Origin: an uncultured Actinomycetes bacterium
GTDB lineage: Bacteria > Actinomycetota > Thermoleophilia > Solirubrobacterales > 70-9
Reading direction: 5' to 3'
DNA length: 15,758 nucleotides
Assembly (NCBI GenBank): GCA_937907435.1
Contig: CALCIA010000142.1
Span: 1 to 15,758 of the forward strand
A program made the translations under genes and the position numbers. Positions 6,380-13,615 of this stretch are shown here, piece after piece. The notes beneath the pieces are model-generated. The model was not told where the DNA came from. It did no database searches and saw only the letters and a program-made list of their open reading frames with translations. Each line of letters opens with the position of its first letter. Within the stretch, counting starts at the first letter, position 1.

Positions 6380-7927
6380 TTGACCGAGAACGCGACCCCA
6401 CCGCCCGCGGCCGGCCCCCGGCCGTTGCTCTCGGTGCGCCACGTCTCGAAGACGTACGGCGCCGTGCGCGCCCTCGACGACGCCTCGGTCGAGCTCGGCT
6501 CGGGCGAGATCCTCGGCCTCTGCGGCCACAACGGGGCCGGCAAGTCGACGCTGGTGAAGATCCTCACCGGCCAGGTCCGTCCCGACGCCGGCGAGATCTT
6601 CATGCAGGGTGAGTCGGTCGAGTTCCGCAACCCGCTCGAGGCCCAGGCCAAAGGGCTGGCGATCGTCGACCAGGAGCTTGCCCTCGCCCCCGACCTCTCG
6701 GTCGAAGAGAACCTCTTCCTCGGCAACTTCGACCTCTCGCTGCTGCGCCGCCCCCGCGCCGCGCGGCGGCGCGCCCGTGACCTGCTCGCCCGCATCGGCC
6801 TCAGCGTCGATCCGCGCCGCCCGCTCGCCGACCTCTCGATCGGCGAGCGCCAGCTGATCGAGATCGCCCGCCTGGTCGGCCGTGATGCCCGCGTGCTGAT
6901 CCTCGACGAGCCGACCGCGACGCTGAGCGAGAACGAGATCGCACGCGTCTTCGCCGTCGTCCGCGAGCTGGTCCGCGAAGGCCGCGCGACGATCTTCGTC
7001 TCCCACCGGCTCGACGAGGTCCTCGACCTGTGCGACCGGGTGACGGTGCTCCGTGATGGGCGGATCGTCGCCTCGCGCAGCACCGCCGACATCGCCCACC
7101 GCCAGGAGCTGATCAAGATGATGATCGGCAAGGAGCTACCGCCACCGCAGCGCTCCGAGGCGGCCAGTGTCGCCGCCGGGGCCGGCGCGGCGATCACCGA
7201 CCTGACGGTCCCTCCCGCCGTGGCGAGCTTCTCCCAGGACGTCAAGGGCGGGCAGATCGTCGGCCTCACCGGCCAGGTCGGCTCCGGCACCAGCCAGGTC
7301 CTGCGCGCGCTCGCCGGCCTCGAGCCGGACGCCCGCGGCGAGTTCACCCTCGACGGCAAGACGGTCCGGCTGGGCTCGCCCGCGACGGCGCTCCGGGCGG
7401 GCGTCGCCTTCGCCTCCAACGACCGCAAAGGCGAAGGCCTCTTCCTCGAACAGACGGTCGAAGACAACCTCGTCGCCACCCGCCTCACCTCGCTTTCGCG
7501 GGCTGGCTTCATCCGTGGCCGCGCTCTGCGCGAGACGGCGCGCCGCCTGATCGACTTCGTCAAAGTCGACCGCGAGCGGATCGGCGACACGGTCGAGCAC
7601 TTCTCCGGCGGCAACCAGCAGAAGATCTTCCTCGGGCGTTGTCTCGACCGCCGGGACGTGAAGCTGCTGCTGCTCGACGAGCCGACCCGCGGCGTCGACG
7701 TCGCCGGCCGGGCCGAGATCCACCAGCTGATCCGCCAGGCCGCCCTGGCCGGGGTCGCCGTCCTCTTCGCCTCCACCGAGCTCGACGAGATCCTCGACCT
7801 CTCCGACCAGGTGGTGACGATGTTCGGCGGCGAGATCGTCGCCTCGCTCGCCCGCGCGGAAACCAACGCGGAGCTGATCTCCGCCGACATGACGATGAGC
7901 CACGAGCGCAAGGAGGCGACCCGATGA
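6380..7927 (+). CDS. Sugar-type ABC transporter ATPase, duplicated (RbsA/MglA family)
   Basis: This protein of about 515 residues contains two fused nucleotide-binding domains and sits on the inner face of the membrane, powering the importer. Domain 1 (about 10-240) has Walker A GHNGAGKST, signature LSIGERQ, Walker B VLILDEPTATLS and the switch histidine in VSHRLDE. Domain 2 (about 255-500) has a degenerate Walker A, GQVGSGTSQ, lacking the lysine; signature FSGGNQQK; and Walker B LLLLDEPTRGVDV. A defective second Walker A is normal for this family. I prefer TTG at 6380 because GAAGGAG lies 6 nt before it; an in-frame ATG at 6365 lacks a ribosome site and itself overlaps that motif. The stop overlaps the permease start as ATGA. 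Substrate specificity cannot be read from the ATPase. Confidence 0.93.
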   Translation: MTENATPPPAAGPRPLLSVRHVSKTYGAVRALDDASVELGSGEILGLCGHNGAGKSTLVKILTGQVRPDAGEIFMQGESVEFRNPLEAQAKGLAIVDQELALAPDLSVEENLFLGNFDLSLLRRPRAARRRARDLLARIGLSVDPRRPLADLSIGERQLIEIARLVGRDARVLILDEPTATLSENEIARVFAVVRELVREGRATIFVSHRLDEVLDLCDRVTVLRDGRIVASRSTADIAHRQELIKMMIGKELPPPQRSEAASVAAGAGAAITDLTVPPAVASFSQDVKGGQIVGLTGQVGSGTSQVLRALAGLEPDARGEFTLDGKTVRLGSPATALRAGVAFASNDRKGEGLFLEQTVEDNLVATRLTSLSRAGFIRGRALRETARRLIDFVKVDRERIGDTVEHFSGGNQQKIFLGRCLDRRDVKLLLLDEPTRGVDVAGRAEIHQLIRQAALAGVAVLFASTELDEILDLSDQVVTMFGGEIVASLARAETNAELISADMTMSHERKEATR

Positions 7928-8928
7928 GCACCGACCTCGCCACCGCCCCGACCGGGCCCGGGCCGGTGCGCGGCAACCCCCGCGTCACGCGCGAGACCGC
8001 GATCCGCGCCGCCTTCTACGGCGCGATCGCCCTCTTCGCGGCGCTGGTCGTCTACGGCGCCGTCTCCACCCACGGCTTCCTGACGATGACCAACGTGCGG
8101 GCGATCCTGTCCTCGGTCGCCTTCGTCGGCATGGTCGCGGTCGGCACCGCGCTGATCATGATCAGCGGCAACCTGTTCTCGCTCGCGGTCGGCTCGACCG
8201 CGGCGGCCGCGGCGATGATCTTCCTGGCGCTCCTGCCGCACGGCATCGTCCTCGCCTTCGCCGTCGCCCTGCTGATGGGCGTCGTCGTCGGCGCCGTCCA
8301 AGGGTTCCTCGTCGGCGGCATCGGCGCCAACACGATCATCGTCACGATCGGCGCCGCCAGCCTGATCCAGGGCGTCGCGCTCTGGGCCTCGGCCGGGGCG
8401 ACGATCCTGCCGCCCAAAGGCGACACCAGCTTCGCCTGGCTGAACGGCCACATCTTCACCTTCGCGGTGCCGATCTACATTCTCTTCGGCACCGTCTTCG
8501 TCCTCGACCAGTTCCTGCGCCGCAGCCGCTTCGGCCGGCAGCTGAAGCTGGTCGGCGAGAACGTCGAGGCCGCCCGCGCGGCGGGCATCCGCACCGGCTG
8601 GGTGGTGGTCGGCGCCTTCTGCATCGCCAGCTTCCTCTTCGCTTTCGCCGGGGTCGAGCTGGGCGCCTTCAACGAAAGCGGGTCGCTCTTGATCGAAGGG
8701 ACGCAGACCTACGACGCGATCGCCGCGGCGGTCGTCGGCGGCATCGCGATCAGCGGCGGGCGCGGCTCGGTATGGCAGGGGCTCGGTGGCGCCATCCTGA
8801 TCGCGATGATCTCGGACATCTTGCTCCTCCGCGGTTACAGCGAGGGCATCCAGATACTCGTGAAAGGAGTCGTCGTGTTCGCCGTAGTCGTCTTGGCACG
8901 CCTCAACCGGATGAGGGCGGAGTCTTGA
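7924..8928 (+). CDS. Sugar-type ABC transporter permease 1 (RbsC family)
   Basis: This 334-residue integral membrane protein forms half of the import channel. After a soluble N-terminus of about 25 residues come about eight to ten hydrophobic helices, the first around 28-50 (FYGAIALFAALVVYGAV). The cytoplasmic ATPase-docking loop is recognisable in VGENVEAARAAGIRTGWV and the family motif VVGGIAISGGRGSVWQGLGG lies in the C-terminal third. The start is the ATG overlapping the ATPase stop by 4 nt; an open reading further upstream lies inside the ATPase gene and is not used. The stop overlaps the second permease's TTG. Having two distinct permease genes implies a heterodimeric channel, as in several carbohydrate-uptake (CUT2-type) systems. 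Confidence 0.9.
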   Translation: MSTDLATAPTGPGPVRGNPRVTRETAIRAAFYGAIALFAALVVYGAVSTHGFLTMTNVRAILSSVAFVGMVAVGTALIMISGNLFSLAVGSTAAAAAMIFLALLPHGIVLAFAVALLMGVVVGAVQGFLVGGIGANTIIVTIGAASLIQGVALWASAGATILPPKGDTSFAWLNGHIFTFAVPIYILFGTVFVLDQFLRRSRFGRQLKLVGENVEAARAAGIRTGWVVVGAFCIASFLFAFAGVELGAFNESGSLLIEGTQTYDAIAAAVVGGIAISGGRGSVWQGLGGAILIAMISDILLLRGYSEGIQILVKGVVVFAVVVLARLNRMRAES

Positions 8929-9965
8929 GCGCCCGGATACCGGACATCCTGCGCTTTCGGGGGCCCGCGCTGCGGCCCTTCCTCACCCTCGCGGTCTTCG
9001 CGATCGCCTTCGCGCTGCTCCCCCAGTACGCGAGCGGCGAAGTCGGCACCGCCAACATCGCCAACGTCTTCACCTCGTTCGCCGGCATCGGCCTGGTCGC
9101 CCTGGCGCTCGGGCTGACGATGATTATCGGGGAGTACGACCTCTCGGTCTCCTCGACCTACCTGCTCGGCGGGATGCTGGCGGTCAAGACCGGCGGCGAC
9201 TCACCGGCGCTCGGCGCCGCGATCGCCATCGCCGCCGGGCTGGTGGTCGGCTTCATCCAGGGCTTCGTCGTGGCGAAGCTGAAGATGAGCTCGATCCCGG
9301 TGACCCTGGGCGGCTTCATCGCCCTGCTCGGCCTGGTCTACGTGCTGAGCAACTCGAAAAGCATCAACTACAGCGACCTCAAAGTGACGCTGAAACTGAA
9401 CGAACCGGTGCTGACCGTCTTCACCGAGCGCAGCCTGATCGCGATCGGGATCTTCCTCGTCCTCGCTGCCGTCTTCGCCTTCACCTGGCTCGGGCGCGAC
9501 GCACGCGCGGTCGGCTCCGACCGCAAGGCGGCGCGCACCTCCGGCGTCCGCATCGACCGCATCGTGATCGGCACCTTCATGAGCTCGGCGGCGATCTCCT
9601 GCTTCTCCGGGGCGCTGCTGGCGTACTCGCTCGCCTACGCGACGCCGAACCGCACCGTCGCCCCGCTGGTCTTCGCCACCACGGCGGCGCTGCTCGGCGG
9701 CGTGTCGCTGTCGGGCGGGCGCGGCAACCCGCTGGGCATCGGCTGCGGCGTCCTCTGCCTGGCGATCCTCAACGAGGCGCTGGCGGTGACCGGCTCGGCG
9801 GCCTACGTCACCTACCTCGTCACCGGCGGCCTGCTGCTGATCGTCACCGTCGTCGACGCCCCCCACCTGCTGCGCTGGTGGCGGACGACGAAGGCGGCGG
9901 AGAACCTGCGGCTCGCCTTCGCCGGTCGACCTGCCACCGGAGCCCGAGCGGGAGGCAGCGCATGA
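8925..9965 (+). CDS. Sugar-type ABC transporter permease 2 (RbsC family)
   Basis: This 346-residue partner permease starts at a TTG that overlaps the preceding stop (TTGA), with GAGGG 7 nt upstream as ribosome site. Hydrophobic helices begin around residue 15 (PALRPFLTLAVFAIAFALL) and about eight to ten follow. Family marks include LGLTMIIGEYDLSVSSTYLLGG, the docking segment GSDRKAARTSGVRIDR and LLGGVSLSGGRGNPLG. The GEYDLSV segment corresponds to the conserved GGIDLSVG of ribose permeases, with GI replaced by EY. The C-terminus is a basic tail running into the regulator gene by a 4-nt ATGA overlap. The patch of AAA and GAA codons at about 9355-9405 is a small departure from the gene's usual GAG/AAG choice. 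Confidence 0.9.
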   Translation: MSARIPDILRFRGPALRPFLTLAVFAIAFALLPQYASGEVGTANIANVFTSFAGIGLVALALGLTMIIGEYDLSVSSTYLLGGMLAVKTGGDSPALGAAIAIAAGLVVGFIQGFVVAKLKMSSIPVTLGGFIALLGLVYVLSNSKSINYSDLKVTLKLNEPVLTVFTERSLIAIGIFLVLAAVFAFTWLGRDARAVGSDRKAARTSGVRIDRIVIGTFMSSAAISCFSGALLAYSLAYATPNRTVAPLVFATTAALLGGVSLSGGRGNPLGIGCGVLCLAILNEALAVTGSAAYVTYLVTGGLLLIVTVVDAPHLLRWWRTTKAAENLRLAFAGRPATGARAGGSA

Positions 9966-10717
9966 GCGCCGAGGCGGAGAACTTCAACGCGGTCGCCGAG
10001 CGCCAGATCGAGGCGATCCGCCGCGCGATGACCGAGCGGCGGCGGGAGGCCTCGATGTCGATGTCGGAGCTGGGGCGCAAGGTCGGCGTCTCGCCGAGCA
10101 TGATCAGCCAGATCGAGCGCGGCCAGACGCTGCCCTCGGTGGGGACGCTCTTCGCCCTCGCGGCAGCGCTCGGCGTCACCGTCGATGCCTTCCTCACTCC
10201 CCCCTCGTCCGGCGATGGCGACGAGGAGGAGGACCGCAAGGAGGCGGTCTCGCCGGTAGTCGACGCCCACGCGGCGCTGGCCGACGCGGCGTCGAACTCC
10301 GTCCGCGAGCCGATCGAGGCGATGCCGGTCCCGCCCCGCGAGGGCATGTACGTGGTGCGCCACGACCAGCGGGCCAGCGTGCCGATCCGCGGCGGCGTCA
10401 CCTGGGAACGGCTGACCCCGCGCTCGCTCGAGGACGTCGAGTTCCTCGAGCTCGACTACGCCCCGCTCGCCGAGTCAGACGACGAGCTCTACCGCCACCC
10501 GGGGATCGAGATGGTCCTCGTCCTCGAGGGGCGCTTCGAGATCCACGTCGGCTTCGAGACCTACACCCTGGAGGTGGGAGACAGCATCCTCTTCCCCTCC
10601 TCCCTGCCCCATCGCTACGTCAACCCGACCGACGGTCGCTCGCGCGCGGTCACGGTGATCCTGCGCGACGCCGTCGGCTCGGCGCCCGAGTCGCCCCCAC
10701 CCGACAAGGAGGAGTAG
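9962..10717 (+). CDS. XRE-family transcriptional regulator with C-terminal cupin
   Basis: This 251-residue predicted DNA-binding regulator has a helix-turn-helix of the Cro/C1 type at about 17-78 (MSELGRKVGVSPSMISQIERGQTLPS spans the two helices), an acidic linker (about 80-125) and a single cupin barrel (about 165-235) with HPGIEMVLVLEG and GDSILFPSSLPHRYVN. His179, Glu183 and His217 could bind a metal or ligand. In this family the cupin senses a small molecule and the HTH turns catabolic genes on or off. The gene is embedded mid-operon, overlapping the permease stop by 4 nt and abutting the M24 gene, so it is made in step with transporter and enzymes. I infer that it controls the 4921-5107 region and its own operon. 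Confidence 0.9.
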   Translation: MSAEAENFNAVAERQIEAIRRAMTERRREASMSMSELGRKVGVSPSMISQIERGQTLPSVGTLFALAAALGVTVDAFLTPPSSGDGDEEEDRKEAVSPVVDAHAALADAASNSVREPIEAMPVPPREGMYVVRHDQRASVPIRGGVTWERLTPRSLEDVEFLELDYAPLAESDDELYRHPGIEMVLVLEGRFEIHVGFETYTLEVGDSILFPSSLPHRYVNPTDGRSRAVTVILRDAVGSAPESPPPDKEE

Positions 10718-11878
10718 ATGTCAACGATCCCCAAAGACGAGCTCGACGCCCGCCTGGCCAAGCTGCGCAAGGCGGCGGCCGACGCCGGCTTCGACGCGAT
10801 CCTGGCGTTCTCGACCTGCAAGACGCAGGCGAACGTCCGCTGGCTGACCGGCTACTACACGCGGTTCGCGGGTTGGCAGCACGTCAGCGGGGACGACTAC
10901 GCGATGTTCGGCTCCTGCGCGGCGCTGATCCCGGTCGACGGGGAGCCGCTGCTGCGCTCCGACCAGAGCTGGGACGCGCCGCGGGTCGCCGAGGTGTCGC
11001 CCTGGCCGGACGCCGCCTCGACGATGCAGCTCGGCGCCGACCTCGGCAAGGTGATCGCCCAGCGGGGCTATGAACGGGTCGGGATCGACAACTGGCACCT
11101 CTTCCCGGTCGTCCACTACCTGGCGATGAAGGAGGCGGCGCCGGCGGCCGAACTGCTGGAAACGCGCCTGATCTCGGAGGTGCGCCGGGTGAAGAGCCCG
11201 TACGAGATCGAGCGGCTGCGCAAAGCCGAGGAGATCGCCGACGCCGCCGCGATCGCGGGCATGGACGCGGTGCGCCCTGGCGCCACCGAGCACGAGTGCG
11301 CGGTGGCCGCCGAAATCGTGGCGCTCGAAATGGGCGACATCGAATCGGCGGGCAACCCGATCATCGGCTCGACCCAGAGCTTCGGCACCGGCGTCTGCCT
11401 GCCAAGCCGGGAGAAAAAGCTGAAGCCGGGCGACTGGATGGTCTTCGACGTGCTGCCGCGCTACGAGGGCTATTGCGGCGACATCGCGCGAATGCGGCTG
11501 GCCGGGGACGAGTCCGACCTCGACCCGACGCTGAAGCGCTACTACGACGCGACGCTGCTGATGAACCGCGAGGTGATCAAGCAGATCAAGGCCGGGATCT
11601 CGACCGGCGAGCTGAACGACATCTGCAAGGAGCTCGCCGCACAGGAGGGCGTCGCCGACATCCTCAGCCCGCTCCTCGGCCACGCCACCGGGCTCGACGT
11701 CCACGACATCCCCGACTTCTGGGACGACCGCAGCCCCCTGCAGGCAGGCGAGGTGATCACGATCGAGCCGTGCCTGGGCATCCCGGGCACGGTCGGGACG
11801 CGGATCGAGGACGTGCTGCTGGTCACCGAGGACGGCAGCGAGTCCCTCACCCAGGCCCCGCGGGAGCTGGTCGCATGA
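10718..11878 (+). CDS. M24-family metallohydrolase (creatinase/Xaa-Pro dipeptidase-like), second copy
   Basis: This 386-residue protein has an N-terminal creatinase-like domain (about 8-150) and an M24 catalytic domain. The metal ligands are intact: Asp244 (MVFDVLP), Asp255 (YCGDIARM), His322 (LLGHATGLDVHD), Glu350 (ITIEPCLG) and Glu364 (TRIEDVLLVT). The GHATGLDVHD segment is close to the GHGxGLxxHE motif of prolidase-type enzymes, so this copy looks more orthodox than the one at 3616-4920. Its ATG follows the regulator's stop with no gap, behind AAGGAGGAG. The two M24 proteins share only family-level motifs and differ in length (386 against 434), so they are not a recent duplication. Peptidase, creatinase-like C-N hydrolysis or a lyase reaction are all open; context favours small-molecule catabolism. 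Confidence 0.87.
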   Translation: MSTIPKDELDARLAKLRKAAADAGFDAILAFSTCKTQANVRWLTGYYTRFAGWQHVSGDDYAMFGSCAALIPVDGEPLLRSDQSWDAPRVAEVSPWPDAASTMQLGADLGKVIAQRGYERVGIDNWHLFPVVHYLAMKEAAPAAELLETRLISEVRRVKSPYEIERLRKAEEIADAAAIAGMDAVRPGATEHECAVAAEIVALEMGDIESAGNPIIGSTQSFGTGVCLPSREKKLKPGDWMVFDVLPRYEGYCGDIARMRLAGDESDLDPTLKRYYDATLLMNREVIKQIKAGISTGELNDICKELAAQEGVADILSPLLGHATGLDVHDIPDFWDDRSPLQAGEVITIEPCLGIPGTVGTRIEDVLLVTEDGSESLTQAPRELVA

Positions 11879-12636
11879 GGCTCGAGGGACGCGTGGCGCT
11901 GGTCGCCGGCGCCAGCCGCGGGATCGGTGAGGCGATCGTCCGCCTGTTCGCGGACGAGGGCGCCCGGGTGGTCTTCTGCGCGCGGCGCGAGGAGCTCGGG
12001 CGGGCGATCGAGCGCGAGCTGCGCGAGGGGGGCCGCGAGGTCCGTTTCGTGCAGGCCGACGTCACCGACGAGCAGACGGTGAAGAACCTGATGACGACGA
12101 CGAAGGAGCTGTACGGCGGCCTCGACATCCTCGTCACCTGCGCCGGGATCGCGCCGGCGGCGCCGATCGAGTCGATGGAGCTGGCCGCCTGGAAGGAGCT
12201 GATGAACGTCAACGTCGACAGCATGTTCCTGCTGACCAAGCACGCGATCCCGCTGCTCCGCGAGTCCGAGCAGGCGGCGATCGTCACGCTCGGCTCGACG
12301 TTCGGGCACGTCGGCGCGGGCGGCTCGGCCGGCTACGCGGTGACCAAAGCCGCGGCGATCAACTTCGCCAAGTCGGCGGCGCTGGAGCTGGCCGGAGACG
12401 GGATCCGCGTCAACTCCCTCTGTCCCGGCGGGACCGCGACCGAGTTCCTGCAGGAATGGTTCGACTCGACCGGCGACGCCGCCGGAACCGAGAAATGGCT
12501 GATGGAGGCGCATCCGCTGGGGCGCCTCGGAACGCCTGAGGACCAGGCCAAGGCGGTGCTCTTCCTCGTCTCCGACGACGCCTCCTTCGTCACCGGTCAC
12601 GGCCTGCTCGTCGACGGGGGGTACACGGCCCAATGA
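11875..12636 (+). CDS. Short-chain dehydrogenase/reductase (SDR), second copy
   Basis: This 253-residue classical SDR has a complete motif set: AGASRGIG at 11-18, CAG at 89-91, Asn113 (NVNVDSMF), Ser141 (TLGSTFG), Tyr154 and Lys158 (YAVTK), then VNSLCPGGTATEF and VTGHGLLVDGGY. Arg37 after beta-strand 2 (FCARRE) is a common sign of NADP preference, but this is not decisive. It starts at the ATG overlapping the M24 stop and its own stop overlaps the next dehydrogenase, so M24, SDR and beta-hydroxyacid dehydrogenase are tightly coupled. Compared with the SDR at 1888-2655 it keeps the usual CAG turn, and the two share only general SDR similarity. Substrate is unknown. Confidence 0.9.
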   Translation: MRLEGRVALVAGASRGIGEAIVRLFADEGARVVFCARREELGRAIERELREGGREVRFVQADVTDEQTVKNLMTTTKELYGGLDILVTCAGIAPAAPIESMELAAWKELMNVNVDSMFLLTKHAIPLLRESEQAAIVTLGSTFGHVGAGGSAGYAVTKAAAINFAKSAALELAGDGIRVNSLCPGGTATEFLQEWFDSTGDAAGTEKWLMEAHPLGRLGTPEDQAKAVLFLVSDDASFVTGHGLLVDGGYTAQ

Positions 12637-13532
12637 ACGCTTCGGAGAACACCGCCGGGCCGGTCGTCGCCTTCCTCGGCACCGGGATCATGGGCGCCGC
12701 GATGGCGCGCAACGCCGCCAAGGCGGGGCTTGAGGTGCGCGGCTGGAGCGTGCCGCTGGCCGACGCGGAGCGCCTCGCCGACGACGGCATCGAGCCCTTC
12801 CCGACCGCGGCGGCGGCGACCGCGGGCGCCGATCTCGTCGTCACCGTCGTCCCCGACGCGGCGGCGATCGAATCCTTCGCCACCGGCGCGGACGGCTTCC
12901 TGCCCGCGCTCGGCCCGGACGCCATCTGGATCCAGTGCAGCACGGTCGGCGTCGCCGGCGCCGACCGCCTCGTCGCCCTCGCCGCCGAGCACGGTGCGAC
13001 GATCGTCGACTCCGCCCTGCTCGGCTCGAAGCTCCCCGCCGAAGAAGCGCAGCTGATCATGCTCGCCTCCGGCGAGGAAGCCGCGATCGACCGCTGCCTG
13101 CCGCTCTTCGACGCGATCTCACGGCGCGTCGTGCGGCTGGGCAAAGCCGGCAACGGCAGCCGTATGAAGATGGTCACCAACGGCTGGATCATGACCACGG
13201 TCGCCGCCACCGCCGAGGCGATGGCGCTGGCGAAGACCTTCGGCCTCGACGGGATGGGCTTCCTCGAAGGCATCGAGGGGACCGCGCTCGACAACGGCTA
13301 CGCGCAGATCAAGGGACGGATGTCGCTGGCCGGCGAGTACCCGGCCGCGATGCGGCTCGTCAACGGCGCCAAGGACGCCCGCCTTGTCACCGAGGCATCC
13401 CGCGAAGCGGGCCTCGCCGGCCGCGTGATCGGCGCCGCCGCGGAGCTGATGAAGCGCGGCGTCGAGCTCGGCCACGAGGACGAGGACATGGCCGCCGCCT
13501 ACTTCGCCGCGATCGAGCCGGTCGAGGGCTAG
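12633..13532 (+). CDS. NAD(P)-dependent beta-hydroxyacid dehydrogenase (3-hydroxyisobutyrate/tartronate semialdehyde type)
   Basis: This 299-residue enzyme belongs to the 6-phosphogluconate/3-hydroxyisobutyrate dehydrogenase superfamily, which interconverts 3-hydroxyacids and their aldehydes. The nucleotide-binding motif GTGIMG is at 16-21, QCSTVGV at about 101-107 stands for the usual DxSTxxP segment, and catalytic Lys179 with Asn183 lies in GNGSRMKMVTN. The helical dimer domain follows from about 185. The substrate loop normally written DAPVSGG is DSALLGSK here, so the acid it accepts is probably not the textbook one. The ATG overlaps the SDR stop by 4 nt. It is the last gene of the plus operon; a strong hairpin follows within 20 nt. 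Glyoxylate/succinic semialdehyde reductase-like activity is an alternative within the same family. Confidence 0.88.
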   Translation: MNASENTAGPVVAFLGTGIMGAAMARNAAKAGLEVRGWSVPLADAERLADDGIEPFPTAAAATAGADLVVTVVPDAAAIESFATGADGFLPALGPDAIWIQCSTVGVAGADRLVALAAEHGATIVDSALLGSKLPAEEAQLIMLASGEEAAIDRCLPLFDAISRRVVRLGKAGNGSRMKMVTNGWIMTTVAATAEAMALAKTFGLDGMGFLEGIEGTALDNGYAQIKGRMSLAGEYPAAMRLVNGAKDARLVTEASREAGLAGRVIGAAAELMKRGVELGHEDEDMAAAYFAAIEPVEG

Positions 13533-13548
13533 ATGCCCGACGGAGCAT

Positions 13549-13599
13549 GGTTGAGTTCGCACTTATCCGCGCTATGCGCGGATAAGTGCGAACTCAACC
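13549..13599. terminator. Perfect 24-bp-arm hairpin between convergent genes
   Basis: The arms 13549-13572 and 13576-13599 are exact reverse complements, 24 of 24 bases, around a TAT loop. The left arm begins GGTTGAGTTCGCAC and ends CCGCGC. It lies 16 nt after the beta-hydroxyacid dehydrogenase stop and 16 nt beyond the FAH-family gene's stop on the other strand, the right place for a two-way terminator. No T-run follows on either strand, and the stem is much longer than usual, so a repeated palindromic element is an alternative reading. Confidence 0.65.
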
Positions 13600-13615
13600 G
13601 CGGGTGGGCCGGCGA

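Noticed and set aside
6295..8451. 718-codon minus-strand open reading
   Set aside because: It runs opposite the ATPase and first permease, is full of Arg/Ser/Ala low complexity and has no domain; the opposite strand has clear ABC motifs.
10718..11878. Calling either M24 protein a creatinase
   Set aside because: The fold and metal site are shared by peptidases, creatinase and lyases; no sarcosine or urea-handling genes are nearby to support creatine breakdown.
13549..13599. CRISPR repeat or miniature transposon
   Set aside because: Only one copy is in the window, there is no spacer array, and I see no target-site duplication at its borders. A repeat family remains possible and is listed as a finding.
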